From: CTSoil-043 sp963821235
Lineage (GTDB): Bacteria; Chloroflexota; Limnocylindria; Limnocylindrales; CSP1-4
Assembly: GCA_963821235.1 (NCBI GenBank)
Contig: CAWGCS010000001.1
Span: forward strand, 620,001-684,000
Length of the DNA: 64,000 nt
Direction: 5' to 3'
Shown: piece after piece, positions 46,633-53,893 of the stretch
How positions within the stretch are numbered: position 1 is the first letter of the stretch
Layout: each line of letters opens with the position of its first letter
The notes under the pieces: model-generated
The model's database searches: none
What the model saw: only the letters and a program-made list of their open reading frames with translations
What the model was told of the DNA's origin: nothing
Made by a program: the position numbers and the translations under genes

Positions 46633-46655
46633 GCCGGCGCGGGGGGCCGAGGTCC

Positions 46656-46684
46656 TTGCCAGATTCCGCGGCTTCCTGTACGGT
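46656..46684 (+). promoter_or_regulatory. Promoter upstream of the short ORF and smpB
   Basis: TTGCCA (46656-46661) and TACGGT (46679-46684) with a 17-base spacer. The predicted transcription start (about 46691) is 6 bases before a perfect AAAGGAGGTGAT ribosome binding site. Confidence 0.65.
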
Positions 46685-46712
46685 TCGCCCGACCGAAAGG
46701 AGGTGATGTGCA

Positions 46713-46766
46713 GTGACGGACAGTAGTCAGCGTCGTTGCACCACCTCGCAGGGAGCGGCCGCCTGA
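46713..46766 (+). CDS. Candidate 17-codon short ORF with full-length Shine-Dalgarno
   Basis: GTG 46713 opens VTDSSQRRCTTSQGAAA and ends in TGA 46764-46766. AAAGGAGGTGAT (46697-46708) is the complete complement of the usual 16S 3' end and lies about 9 bases upstream. An alternative start, ATG 46706, gives only six codons (MCSDGQ). With a promoter before it and a long palindrome after it, it may be a leader peptide for smpB or an independent small protein. Not recognised. Confidence 0.4.
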   Translation: MTDSSQRRCTTSQGAAA

Positions 46767-46804
46767 CGGACGCCACCCGCGGGTGGGGCAACTTGAAACG
46801 CGTT

Positions 46805-46834
46805 CGAACGCCGGTCCGATCGGACCGGCGTTCG
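46805..46834. terminator. 30-base perfect palindrome between short ORF and smpB
   Basis: CGAACGCCGGTCC, central GATC and its exact complement form a 13-base-pair hairpin with a four-base loop. No T-run follows on either strand. It could terminate or attenuate transcription from the 46656 promoter, 70 bases before smpB, or bind a dimeric protein. Confidence 0.55.
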
Positions 46835-46907
46835 TGCGTCCGGGGATCGCCTGCGCCATGATGCGCGGCGTCCCGCCCGCACCACCGCCACCGAAGGAGC
46901 CCGACCG

Positions 46908-47372
46908 ATGGGCGAAGAGACGATCGCCCAGAACCGAAAGGCCCGCCACGAGTTCTTCATCGAGGAGACCTTCGAGGCGGGCATCGTGCTGACGGGGACC
47001 GAGATCAAGTCGATCCGGGCCGGCCACGTCAGCCTCCAGGAGGCCTACGCCCGGATCGAGCGGGGAGAGGCCTGGCTCGTCGGCGCTCACATCGCCCCGT
47101 ACGCCGGCGGGAACCGGCTCAACCACGAGGCGAAGCGGACGCGCAAGCTGCTCCTCCACCGGGACGAGATCGACGAGCTGCTCGGCAAGACGAAGGCGAA
47201 GGGCCTGACCCTCGTGCCGCTGCGGCTCTACATCGATGACCGGAGCCACGCCAAGCTGGAGGTCGGCCTGGCCCGCGGCAAGCAGCTCCACGATCGCCGC
47301 CGCGACATCGCCGAACGCGAGGCCCGCCGCGACATCGCCCGCGAGCTGGCCGACGCCCGCCGAGGCAGGTAG
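46908..47372 (+). CDS. smpB: SsrA-binding protein SmpB
   Basis: A 154-residue SmpB, normal length. It contains NRKARHEFFIEETFEAGIVLTGTEIKSIRAGHVSLQEAYARI, APYAGGNRLNHEAKRTRKLLLHRDEIDEL and the basic C-terminal tail GKQLHDRRRDIAEREARRDIAREL that enters the empty A site. It delivers tmRNA to stalled ribosomes. The tmRNA gene is about 1.2 kb to the right, the conserved smpB-ssrA linkage, interrupted by two minus-strand genes. Confidence 0.97.
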   Translation: MGEETIAQNRKARHEFFIEETFEAGIVLTGTEIKSIRAGHVSLQEAYARIERGEAWLVGAHIAPYAGGNRLNHEAKRTRKLLLHRDEIDELLGKTKAKGLTLVPLRLYIDDRSHAKLEVGLARGKQLHDRRRDIAEREARRDIARELADARRGR

Positions 47373-47390
47373 CGGCGGCGAGCCGCGAGC

Positions 47391-47957
47391 TCAGGCCTCG
47401 AGCGCCTCGGTGAATGCGGCCGGCAGGAGCCGCTCCACGATCACCACGTCGCGCCAGCGCCCGTCGAGGCGCCCGTGCCGCTCGTACGTGCCGACCTCGC
47501 GGAAGCTGAGTCCCTGAAGGAGCTGCCGGCTGGCCTCGTTCTCCACGAAGACGCGCGAGACCAGCTTCCAGAGACCCGCCTCGGCCGACGCTGCCAGGAG
47601 GGCCTCCATCGCCAGCCGGCCGACGCCGCGGCCGCGGGCCGCGCCGGCCACGTACACCGAGAACTCCGCCACGCCGGCGTAGCACGCCCGGGCGCGGTAC
47701 TCGAAGGTGGCGGCGAAGCCGACGACCTCGCCGGCCGGATCCGCGACCACCACGACCGGATGGCGACCGTCGCTCCAGGCCGCGACGTCCTGCGCCGTCC
47801 GGTGCCGCGTCTCGAAGGTGGCGGTGCGCTCCTCGATCCCCTCGTTGTAGATGGCGGCGATGGCCGGGGCGTCGGCCGGTGTCGCCGCCCGGACGACGTG
47901 GCCGGCGTCCGCCCGGGCACCGCGCCCGGCCGTCGGCCGGCCTGGCGACCCCGTCAC
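47391..47957 (-). CDS. GNAT acetyltransferase, phosphinothricin-acetyltransferase-like
   Basis: A 188-residue protein: RAATPADAPAIAAIYNEGIEERTATFET at the N-terminus, then AEFSVYVAGAARGRGVGRLAMEALLAAS (acetyl-CoA loop RGRGVG), then FVENEASRQLLQGLSFREVGTYERHGRLDGRWRDVVIVERLL. This order is typical of Pat/MnaT enzymes acting on amino-acid analogues. The GTG start overlaps the stop of the upstream DinB-like gene. It is convergent with smpB, with an 18-base gap. Confidence 0.85.
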   Translation of the reverse strand: MTGSPGRPTAGRGARADAGHVVRAATPADAPAIAAIYNEGIEERTATFETRHRTAQDVAAWSDGRHPVVVVADPAGEVVGFAATFEYRARACYAGVAEFSVYVAGAARGRGVGRLAMEALLAASAEAGLWKLVSRVFVENEASRQLLQGLSFREVGTYERHGRLDGRWRDVVIVERLLPAAFTEALEA

Positions 47958-48433
47958 CGCGCCCGCGCCTCGCGAAGCGCCCGGGCGATCTGGGCGAGGT
48001 GCTGGACGTCGTGGGTGGCCATGTGGATGGCGTGGTTCTCCACCGTGATCCGGCCCTGCTCCTCGTGGCGGCCCGCCCGCGCCCACCCCGCCGGCTGGAG
48101 GGCCCGCAGGTCGGCCACGACCGCCCTCCGGTGCGCGGTGAACGCGACGAACGCGCGGTGGAGGTCCTCGCCGGCATACCCGCGCTCGATCGCCCAGGCG
48201 TCCTGGTCGTAGGCCGGGAGGAAGGGCTCCCGCTCGTCGCGCATCGCCCGCAGCCGTTCGAGCGCCCGCTCCTCCGCGTCGCGCAGGTGGCAGACGACCT
48301 CGACGACGCTCCAGCCCTCGTCGCCGCCCCGGGCACGCCGAGCGAGGTCGTCGTCGACCACGGCGAGGAGCCCCTCCAGGGCGTCGGGTCCGGCCGCGAG
48401 GGCGGCGGTGAGATCGCTGGCGACGTCGTACAT
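47954..48433 (-). CDS. DinB-like four-helix protein
   Basis: A 159-residue protein of the DinB/YfiT superfamily. The three metal-ligand histidines are likely in SVVEVVCHLRDAEERALER and in HMATHDVQHLAQIARAL. Members are zinc- or nickel-binding thiol-dependent transferases or stress proteins. GGAGGTG lies 5 bases before the ATG. It forms a two-gene unit with the acetyltransferase and is divergent from tmRNA. Confidence 0.8.
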   Translation of the reverse strand: MYDVASDLTAALAAGPDALEGLLAVVDDDLARRARGGDEGWSVVEVVCHLRDAEERALERLRAMRDEREPFLPAYDQDAWAIERGYAGEDLHRAFVAFTAHRRAVVADLRALQPAGWARAGRHEEQGRITVENHAIHMATHDVQHLAQIARALREARAR

Positions 48434-48503
48434 CGGGCACCTCCGGCGTGTCGGACGGATGGTATCGCCGGCCCGCTGCCGGGGACCCCGACCGAACCCG
48501 GGG

Positions 48504-48509
48504 TAGAAT
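48504..48509 (+). promoter_or_regulatory. -10 box of tmRNA
   Basis: TAGAAT lies 56 bases before the mature tmRNA 5' end; the -35 region (GGGGAC at 17 bases) is poor. The gap would be a removed 5' leader. Confidence 0.45.
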
Positions 48510-48565
48510 GGGGACCGCCGGTCGTGAGGCCGGCGCGGGACGGCCGGTGCGCCGCTCCGATCGGT

Positions 48566-48939
48566 GGGGATGCGTGGTCTCGACGGGGCCCCGCAGCCCG
48601 GGAACGCGAGCCGAGGATGCCGCTCTGGCCTCGACAAAAGGCGGCAAACCGAAGTACCTGCCAACAAGCAGCCTGCTCTCGCCCTCGCCGCTTAGGCGGT
48701 AAGGTGAGCGTGGAAGCGGCCTCCCCTCCGTGGGCCGTGGAAGCGTCACTCAGCGGAGGTGCAGCCCCGGCAAGCGCCGCGTAGCCGGGAGCGAAGCCCG
48801 ATCTAGGGACACGTAGCTGGGCCGGTCAGCGCTCCTGCCGATGGGGGTGGGCCGGTCGAGATCAAGCATCGGACACGCTCGTAGTGGGTCCGGGTCACGG
48901 GTTTCGGACGGGGAGTTCGACTCTCCCCCATCTCCACCA
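48566..48939 (+). ncRNA. ssrA: Transfer-messenger RNA
   Basis: The 5' end GGGGATGCGTGG pairs with the 3' end CATCTCC plus ACCA to form a seven-pair acceptor stem with a G.U at the third pair, the alanine identity element. The T-arm GGGGAGTTCGACTCTCCCC is present and CCA is encoded. The tag frame is GCC AAC AAG ... GCT TAG at 48660-48695, giving ANKQPALALAA, which ends in the ALAA degron. Length is 374 nt, one-piece type. It rescues stalled ribosomes with SmpB. The 3' end also marks the change to accessory sequence. Confidence 0.97.
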
Positions 48940-48956
48940 CTCCCTCCTGACGCCCG

Positions 48957-48969
48957 CCTCCGCGGGAGG
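48957..48969 (+). terminator. Possible tmRNA hairpin terminator
   Basis: CCTCC-GCG-GGAGG, a five-pair hairpin 18 bases after the CCA end, followed by ATTGTC. Weak; no T-tract. Confidence 0.35.
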
Positions 48970-49168
48970 ATTGTCGGACTGACATTGACTTGGCCGCTGC
49001 GGACACCTGTCATGTCCGATTGAAAGCGGCCATCGGTTCAGGCAGCGCGGCCGATCTCCCCGTCCTCATCTCCCAAGGCGAAGGGGCCCGAACGCCGAGC
49101 TGCGCCGAGCTGCATTGTGCAGGTGCGAGCCCCCCTTGACGGCGCGTTGTACCTTAGGCCGCGAGGGT

Positions 49169-49280
49169 CCCCACGCTATTTCGAGGTGGGTAACTTGACT
49201 CTTTACCAGCAGCTCCCTAAGGGGAGCGCATGACAGGTGCTCCGGAAAGGACCTCGCTGCTGCGGGGTCCTCTTCTTTTT
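49169..49280 (+). ncRNA. Candidate structured RNA ending in an intrinsic terminator
   Basis: Three successive short stems, CCCAC/GTGGG (49170-49190), GGTAA/TTACC (49189-49207) and GCTCCC/GGGAGC (49212-49227), lead into a terminator hairpin. The first two share two bases, so they may be alternatives. No convincing promoter was found; TTGACG at 49136 has no matching -10. It may be a free small RNA or a riboswitch/attenuator ahead of the gene at 49448. It matches no RNA family that I can recall. Confidence 0.4.
49248..49280 (+). terminator. Intrinsic terminator
   Basis: AGGACC, a 12-base GC-rich loop, GGTCCT, then CTTCTTTTT. This is the only T-tailed terminator recognised in the window. Confidence 0.75.
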
Positions 49281-49447
49281 ATCGCATCAATCCCGCAGTG
49301 CAGCGGTGCAATGCGTGATATATGCGAAGCACGACAAGACCCAGGCGAACCACGGTCTGTCCCGCAAGGACGCAGGAGCGGCCGTCCGCATCACGCCTCC
49401 GTCCCGGGTCTGCGGGCCAACTCCGGTTGTGTATCCGCGAGTCGCCC

Positions 49448-49960
49448 ATGAGGCCGAGAGACTCGCGGGCCTATGGCCTCCCGAGTGAGCTCGAACTGCG
49501 GCTGCTCCGCGACTGGAAGGACCATGCTGGTCACTCGTCAAACCACGCTCTCGAAGCCGCGGCATGCCTCACCGGACTGCACATCGACTCCGTTCGCAAG
49601 GCCTTCTGGCGGACGAGGTACAGGATCGACCGCGAGTGGGCGCACTGGGACCGGTCTGTGGAGCAGTACCGCGACTGGATCGAAGTCGGGGTTTTGCCCG
49701 GAGGGCGCGGCAGCAGTCTCCGCAAGCCGGCCGACATCATGGAGCTGCATGACCTTCTCGAGCTGAAGCTCGTACTCCCGTTTGTCGTGCTCGTCCATCG
49801 GCTGGAGAGACGGTACATGGATCCGGTGATCCGAGCGTTCCTCCACGAGAGCGAGTCCCGAGTCAGATGCCCTCAGTGTGCAGGGGCATCCCCGAAGGCG
49901 GGGTTACGGCTTCGGAGGAGGCGCAACTACCCGGAGTTGAGACCGCCACGCACTCCGTGA
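49448..49960 (+). CDS. Hypothetical protein with C-terminal Cys pair
   Basis: A 170-residue protein, not recognised. It begins RPRDSRAYGLPSELELRLLRDWKDHAG and continues with the helical, charged, Trp-rich stretch DSVRKAFWRTRYRIDREWAHWDRSVEQYRDWIEVGVLP. Late in the protein CPQCAG follows, possibly half of a zinc site. The basic end (LRLRRRRNYPELRPPR) suggests nucleic-acid contact. No clear ribosome binding site precedes the ATG; the open frame extends 42 codons further upstream. It lies 170 bases after the intrinsic terminator. Confidence 0.5.
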   Translation: MRPRDSRAYGLPSELELRLLRDWKDHAGHSSNHALEAAACLTGLHIDSVRKAFWRTRYRIDREWAHWDRSVEQYRDWIEVGVLPGGRGSSLRKPADIMELHDLLELKLVLPFVVLVHRLERRYMDPVIRAFLHESESRVRCPQCAGASPKAGLRLRRRRNYPELRPPRTP

Positions 49961-50151
49961 CGCCACGCATCGGCGCCGACCGGCTGGGCGGCGATCACTG
50001 ATCGCTCGACGGCGAACCGAAGGTGCGACCTGGCGCCTTGCGACGAGGGCCGGGTCGAGCGCCCGCTCTTCGGAGTTCTGCGATACCCCGATCGTCACCG
50101 CCCCGCAGCCGCTATCCTCGCCGCCATGGGGACCCTCGACCTGGCGCCCGG

Positions 50152-50388
50152 ATGACCCCCTCCGAGTTCGCCGCGAAGTGGCGCGGCGTGACGACCGGCG
50201 AGCGGGCCTCGGCCCAGTCCCACTTCGGCGATCTCTGCCGGATGCTCGGCGAGCCAACCCCGACCGATGCCGACCCGACCGGTTCCTGGTACGCCTTCGA
50301 GAAGGGGGCCGAGAAGCTCGACGGCAGGCCGCAGGGCGGCGAGAGGGAGGCGCTGACTCTCGCGCCTCGCGTCAAGATGCGGGGATAG
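50152..50388 (+). pseudogene. Truncated N-terminus of an MmeI-type restriction-modification enzyme
   Basis: The first 58 or so residues (MTPSEFAAKWRGVTTGERASAQSHFGDLCRMLGEPTP, then GSWYAFEKGAEKLDG) match the N-terminal domain of MmeI/YeeA-like type IIL DNA methyltransferase-nucleases. These are normally over 900 residues. After about residue 60 the frame runs into transposase debris from the opposite strand and stops at 50388. The rest of the enzyme is absent. This is a remnant, not a functional gene. Confidence 0.75.
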
Positions 50389-50521
50389 CGACGCCCGGCG
50401 ACCTCGGCCAGGCTCGGGCGCTCTCGGACGTGCCCTCGTAGCAGGCGCGACAGCCGCAGCCAGCGACCGAGACGCGCGAAGGCGTGCTCCACGCGGTAGA
50501 GCGGCGCGACCGGCGTGAAGC
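50372..50521 (-). mobile_element. C-terminal remnant of an IS5/IS4-like transposase
   Basis: On the minus strand the frame reads FTPVAPLYRVEHAFARLGRWLRLSR, then after a frameshift CYEGTSESARAW. This matches the conserved DDE C-terminus (RVExxFARLGRWRRLSRxYEGTxES) of IS4/IS5-group transposases. Only about 45 residues survive, with one frameshift, ending near TGA 50372. It abuts the truncated MmeI-like gene. Confidence 0.65.
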
Positions 50522-50523
50522 CG

Positions 50524-50710
50524 CTAGTGTCCCGCGTCTGACTCCCGTTTACGGGCGTGCGGCAGGATCTCGTCGGCCGTCCGGGTCCAGGTGAATGGGT
50601 GGCAGGCGCTCGTTCCAGCCGCCGATGAAGGTGCGGATCGCGGTGACGAGCTCCGGGACGATGGCGTACGAGCCACGGCGGATCCGGCCCCTGTGAAACC
50701 AGTGGTACAG
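50524..50710 (-). mobile_element. C-terminal remnant of an IS630-family transposase
   Basis: Minus-strand residues RRGSYAIVPELVTAIRTFIGGWNER continue after a one-base frameshift as HPFTWTRTADEILPHARKRESDAGH and then TAG (50524-50526). Both halves match the end of IS630-family DDE transposases. The N-terminal two thirds and the inverted repeats are not seen. It lies head-to-tail with the IS5-like remnant. Confidence 0.75.
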
Positions 50711-50726
50711 CGGTCGGTCGGAGTCG

Positions 50727-50900
50727 GTGGTCGGCCGCGCGTTCAACCGCAGCGACGCCTCGATCCAGCTCAGGATCCGCCAGGGCCGGCTCATCGCCGA
50801 GCGAATCGGCACCGAACACGGCATGTACCTGATCCGCGAGTCCGAGGTCCGCCGCGCGAAGAGGGCGATGGCGCCGAAGGGCGATATCCAGGACGACTGA
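50727..50900 (+). pseudogene. Excisionase-like helix-turn-helix fragment
   Basis: A 57-codon frame on the plus strand reads GRAFNRSDASIQLRIRQGRLIAERIG, then MYLIRESEVRRAKRAM. This is the winged HTH pattern of the MerR/excisionase type, in which the last strand supports a wing. An in-frame TGA lies 11 codons before the GTG, next to the IS630 remnant, so the N-terminus may have been lost. It could still be expressed as a short protein. Confidence 0.5.
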
Positions 50901-50920
50901 CCGCGGGCGAGCCCGGCGGG

Positions 50921-52159
50921 CTACTCCTGCCCGGACTCGTCGGCCGACTTCTTGCGGCTCTCCTCGAGGCGTTTGACTAGGTCGCCATAGTCGGGCGGTG
51001 TCGGCTCGATCCTCACCATCTTGCCGTCGACGAGCTTGTACTCCGGGGCGATGCCCGGGTCGTAGACGGTCTCGATCGGGCCCCAGCCGCCCGACGGAAC
51101 CGCCGCCGGCGCGTCAAGATCGCCGACCGGGAACTGGGGCTTGCCCATGAAGGGCGTGTTCGAGCCGATCGCGAAGCCCCTCGTCGCGGTCCCCATCGCT
51201 GACGGGCCGAGGTCGGGCCTCACGTGGGTCGGCCCCGGGCTCGCCGGGCGGATCGGGATGTGCGCCCGCAGCCACTTCGCGGCCTCACTCCGGAGCTGCG
51301 CGGCTGAGACGGTGCCGACTGACTTCAGATCGTGGCGCTCGAGGTTGCCGGCGGTCATGTCATTGAGGTGCGGCGGATCGCCGCTCGACCACGCGATGTG
51401 GCCGAGGAAGAGCGACAGGCCGAGGCGCTCAGCAATGCCGATCTCCTCGCGCCAGCCAGCTTCGGGTCGTGAGACGTCGATGAGCCCGAGCGAGCAGCGC
51501 CTCATGAGGGCTTCAGACTTCGGGTAGGCCTTGTCGAACTCCTCAAACTCGGCCACGACGACCGGCAGGAGCCCGACATCGCTGACGGCCTGGCGGAGGG
51601 CCACGATGCCCTCGGGCGACGCGTAGCCGCCGCCGACGAAGACGAGCTGGCTCGCGTTGAGGCCATCGAGGATCTTGAGCTTGCGAATGCCCCACATCGC
51701 CCCGCCCCGGAACGGCGGGAGGTCGTCCTCGGTCGTCTCGTATCGCTCGGCCACAGTCAGCGGATCGTCGGTGTTGTCCCGGCCGAGCTCGGCGAGCCGA
51801 GCCAGCGCTGCGTCCGTGTCCCCCCAGAGCGCCTGGATCGTTCGGCGCGACGGCCACTGCTGCTCGGTGTCGTCGGGGAAGGTCCGGAGGTCCTCGACGT
51901 AGGCGCCGTAGAAGAACCGACGGGCCGCGGCGCTGTCGGCGGCGATGATCGCGGCGCCGCGGTTGTGCAGGGCGTGGCCCTTGTGAAACCGGTGGCCCGC
52001 CTCGCGCTCGGCCGCGCGGATCGCCTCGAGTTCCTCGAGCGCGAGCTCGGCGGCGCGCGACAGATCTCCGTCCATCGCCGCATCCGTCTCGAACGCGATC
52101 GTCGTCACCGCATCGGGGACGGCCAACGCCGCGGCGCCCCGAGCCATCTCCAGGTCCAC
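50921..52159 (-). CDS. Helical plus Rossmann-like protein, possible TIR-like nucleotide hydrolase
   Basis: A 412-residue protein, not assigned to a family with certainty. Residues 30-130 look like TPR-type helical pairs (LSRAAELALEELEAIRAAEREAG, then KGHALHNRGAAIIAADSAAARRFFYGAYVEDLRTF). Residues 172-255 alternate strands and helices: LVFVGGGYASPEGIVALRQAVSDVG, then CSLGLIDVSRPEAGWREEIGIAERLGLSLFLG. The pattern of a conserved Glu (238 or 239) in EIGxAxxxG is shared by TIR-like and deoxyribosyltransferase-like enzymes. The C-terminal 110 residues are Pro/Gly-rich. TAGCCT (52166-52171) is 6 bases before the GTG, without Shine-Dalgarno. Confidence 0.55.
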   Translation of the reverse strand: MDLEMARGAAALAVPDAVTTIAFETDAAMDGDLSRAAELALEELEAIRAAEREAGHRFHKGHALHNRGAAIIAADSAAARRFFYGAYVEDLRTFPDDTEQQWPSRRTIQALWGDTDAALARLAELGRDNTDDPLTVAERYETTEDDLPPFRGGAMWGIRKLKILDGLNASQLVFVGGGYASPEGIVALRQAVSDVGLLPVVVAEFEEFDKAYPKSEALMRRCSLGLIDVSRPEAGWREEIGIAERLGLSLFLGHIAWSSGDPPHLNDMTAGNLERHDLKSVGTVSAAQLRSEAAKWLRAHIPIRPASPGPTHVRPDLGPSAMGTATRGFAIGSNTPFMGKPQFPVGDLDAPAAVPSGGWGPIETVYDPGIAPEYKLVDGKMVRIEPTPPDYGDLVKRLEESRKKSADESGQE

Positions 52160-52246
52160 GATCGGAGGCTACAGCAAAGATGGTCGCCGGGCTCCGGCTG
52201 GGCCTGCGCCAAGCGAGCTGGCCGCGGCGAGTCGTAGGCTCGACCG

Positions 52247-52450
52247 ATGACCGATCGCGATCGCGCCTGGGATCTGGTCTTGGAGGCGCTGCCGGCCCCG
52301 TGGATCGTGGGCGCGCCGAGCTTGACCCCGGGCCCCGGCGTGTGGTCCGTCGGCGCGATCGACGCTCGGACCACTGGACGTGGCAGGATGCCCCGCACGG
52401 TCAGCGGGACGGGCACCTCGGAGGTGACTCGCTATCCGTCGCCCCGGTAG
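52247..52450 (+). CDS. Short conserved-type protein, probably truncated
   Basis: A 67-residue protein: RDRAWDLVLEALPAPWIVGAPSLTPGPGVWSVGAIDARTTGRGRMPRTVSGTGTSE. Proteins of this type, as I recall them from actinobacteria, continue with a short helix after GTGxxE; here the frame ends in VTRYPSPR. Its last 19 bases overlap the end of the convergent gene, suggesting a junction. TAGGCT (52235-52240) lies 6 bases before the ATG. Function unknown. Confidence 0.45.
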   Translation: MTDRDRAWDLVLEALPAPWIVGAPSLTPGPGVWSVGAIDARTTGRGRMPRTVSGTGTSEVTRYPSPR

Positions 52451-53142
52451 ACCCACACGCCCGGGTCAACCTGACGTGTCCGGAACCCGCGAACGACGGC
52501 CGCATGCGTCGCGCCGCTGAAACGGATGGCACACCCTCGGTGCTGGCCATTGCCGTACGAGTGGTCATGCGCCACAACGGGATCCTGAAACAGCGAGACG
52601 AGCCACCGAAGATCGGCCGGCGGAAGAGGCGAGCTCCTGGCGAGGTTCGCTAGATCCTCTCGATCGGTCGAGGCCGAATGCTCGAGGATCCGGACGCTCT
52701 CGTCGGCGATCAAGCGCCAGTCCGCTTGGTGGTAGGGGCACGTCGCCCGATCGTCAGGGGTGAGGCTAGCGACGAACTGCTCGCCGATGACGGCGAGGTC
52801 CTCATTGCTGACGTGGGCGTCGCCGAGGTCGGCCTTCATCGCCTCGAACCGTGCGGCGAGGGCGCACTTCCACGGGGCGTGCGGTGGCGGCAGTGCGCCG
52901 ACAGGGATGGCCTGGTAGACAGGCTCCTCGATCTGATCCTCCAGATCGCCGCCAGCCGTCACTACGCGCCACAGGAGGTCGTCGTGCGGTGGTAACGGCG
53001 CGAGCCGTTGGCCGACCACGTCCTCGATCTCGGCGATCGAAGCGTCGAGCCACCGCAACTCCGGCGCCACCTCGAACCGCCAAGCGAGGCATCGGTCCGG
53101 GTCCGCCGAGCCGCTCGGCATCACGATGTAGATCCATCGCAT
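52432..53142 (-). CDS. Hypothetical protein
   Basis: A 236-residue protein with no domain recognised. It begins RWIYIVMPSGSADPDRCLAWRFEVAPELRWLDASIAEIEDVVGQ, contains CPYHQADWRLIADESVRILEHSA and ends PGVWVYRGDG. Composition is globular and acidic. The ATG at 53142 has no strong ribosome binding site; the open frame extends to 53349 through an Arg/Pro-rich stretch typical of non-coding high-GC sequence. It is convergent with the short gene to its left and divergent from the next. Confidence 0.5.
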   Translation of the reverse strand: MRWIYIVMPSGSADPDRCLAWRFEVAPELRWLDASIAEIEDVVGQRLAPLPPHDDLLWRVVTAGGDLEDQIEEPVYQAIPVGALPPPHAPWKCALAARFEAMKADLGDAHVSNEDLAVIGEQFVASLTPDDRATCPYHQADWRLIADESVRILEHSASTDREDLANLARSSPLPPADLRWLVSLFQDPVVAHDHSYGNGQHRGCAIRFSGATHAAVVRGFRTRQVDPGVWVYRGDG

Positions 53143-53279
53143 CGGCGAGTCGAGGGAGAAGCGTCGCTCGATCTCCTCTTGGTTGGCATTCCGTTCCGGC
53201 GCGTCGCGGCTGGCGCGCTGCCCGCGGGCGAGGTGTGGCGGCGGGCGTGCGCGCCGTGGATGGGCTGGGTGCGATAGGC

Positions 53280-53819
53280 GTGGCCGGCCCTCCCTCGGTC
53301 TTCGCCGCGGCCGCGCTGGAGGCGGACGGTCCTGTCGCGTGGGGCACACCCGTGCGCTGCCGGCGTCCGGGCGTCTACGTCATCGCGACCCCCGACCCGC
53401 TGCCCGCCGCGCCGATCGACGAGCCCGCAGTGGAGGCGTGGATCAGGCGCGTGCCCGGCATCTGTGTCGACGGCGTGCCGGCCACGCTCGCGTCGCTCTG
53501 CTCCCGGCTCCGGGCGTTCTGATTCAGGGACGAGCGGGTGGTGTATGTCGGCCGGGCCGGCAAGGACGTTGGTGGGCGCATCGGCGACTTCTACGCGACG
53601 CCGCTCGGCGACCCGCGCCCGCATGCTGGCGGCCACTGGCTCAAGACCCTGTCGGTCCTCGCCGGGCTCGAGGTGTGGTGGGCCGAGTCGGGTGGCCCGA
53701 CGGGGTCGGAGGCCGATCTGCTGGCGGCGTTCGCCGCTGAACACGGCGCCGAGTCGTTGCCTTTCGCGAACCGCGAGACCGCCGCCAAGATGAGGAAGTC
53801 ACAGTCAATCGCCATTTGA
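53280..53819 (+). pseudogene. GIY-YIG-like gene interrupted by an in-frame TGA
   Basis: One reading frame continues on both sides of TGA 53520-53522. Upstream: GPPSVFAAAALEADGPVAWGTPVRCRRPGVYVIATPD. Downstream: DERVVYVGRAGKDVGGRIGDFYATPLGDPRPHAGGHWLKTL. The paired GVYVI and VVYVGRA strands with a following Arg resemble GIY-YIG nucleases. The TGA falls where Trp would fit (RAF-stop-FRDERVVYVG), so a TGG to TGA change is likely. Start GTG 53280 is chosen by position only. The family call is tentative; the split frame is certain. Confidence 0.6.
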
Positions 53820-53893
53820 CAGCAGGTTCATCCTGAGCAGCAGACGTGTGGGCACCACACCAGGCACGCCGACGAGCCGTCAGGGGGGAGACG

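Noticed and set aside
49081..49165. TTGACG at 49136 as -35 of a promoter for the structured RNA
   Set aside because: No TAnnnT element falls at 16-18 bases; TACCTT lies only 8 bases away.
49230..49451. 73-codon frame starting inside the structured RNA (ATG 49230)
   Set aside because: The frame crosses the intrinsic terminator, and the product after it is not protein-like.
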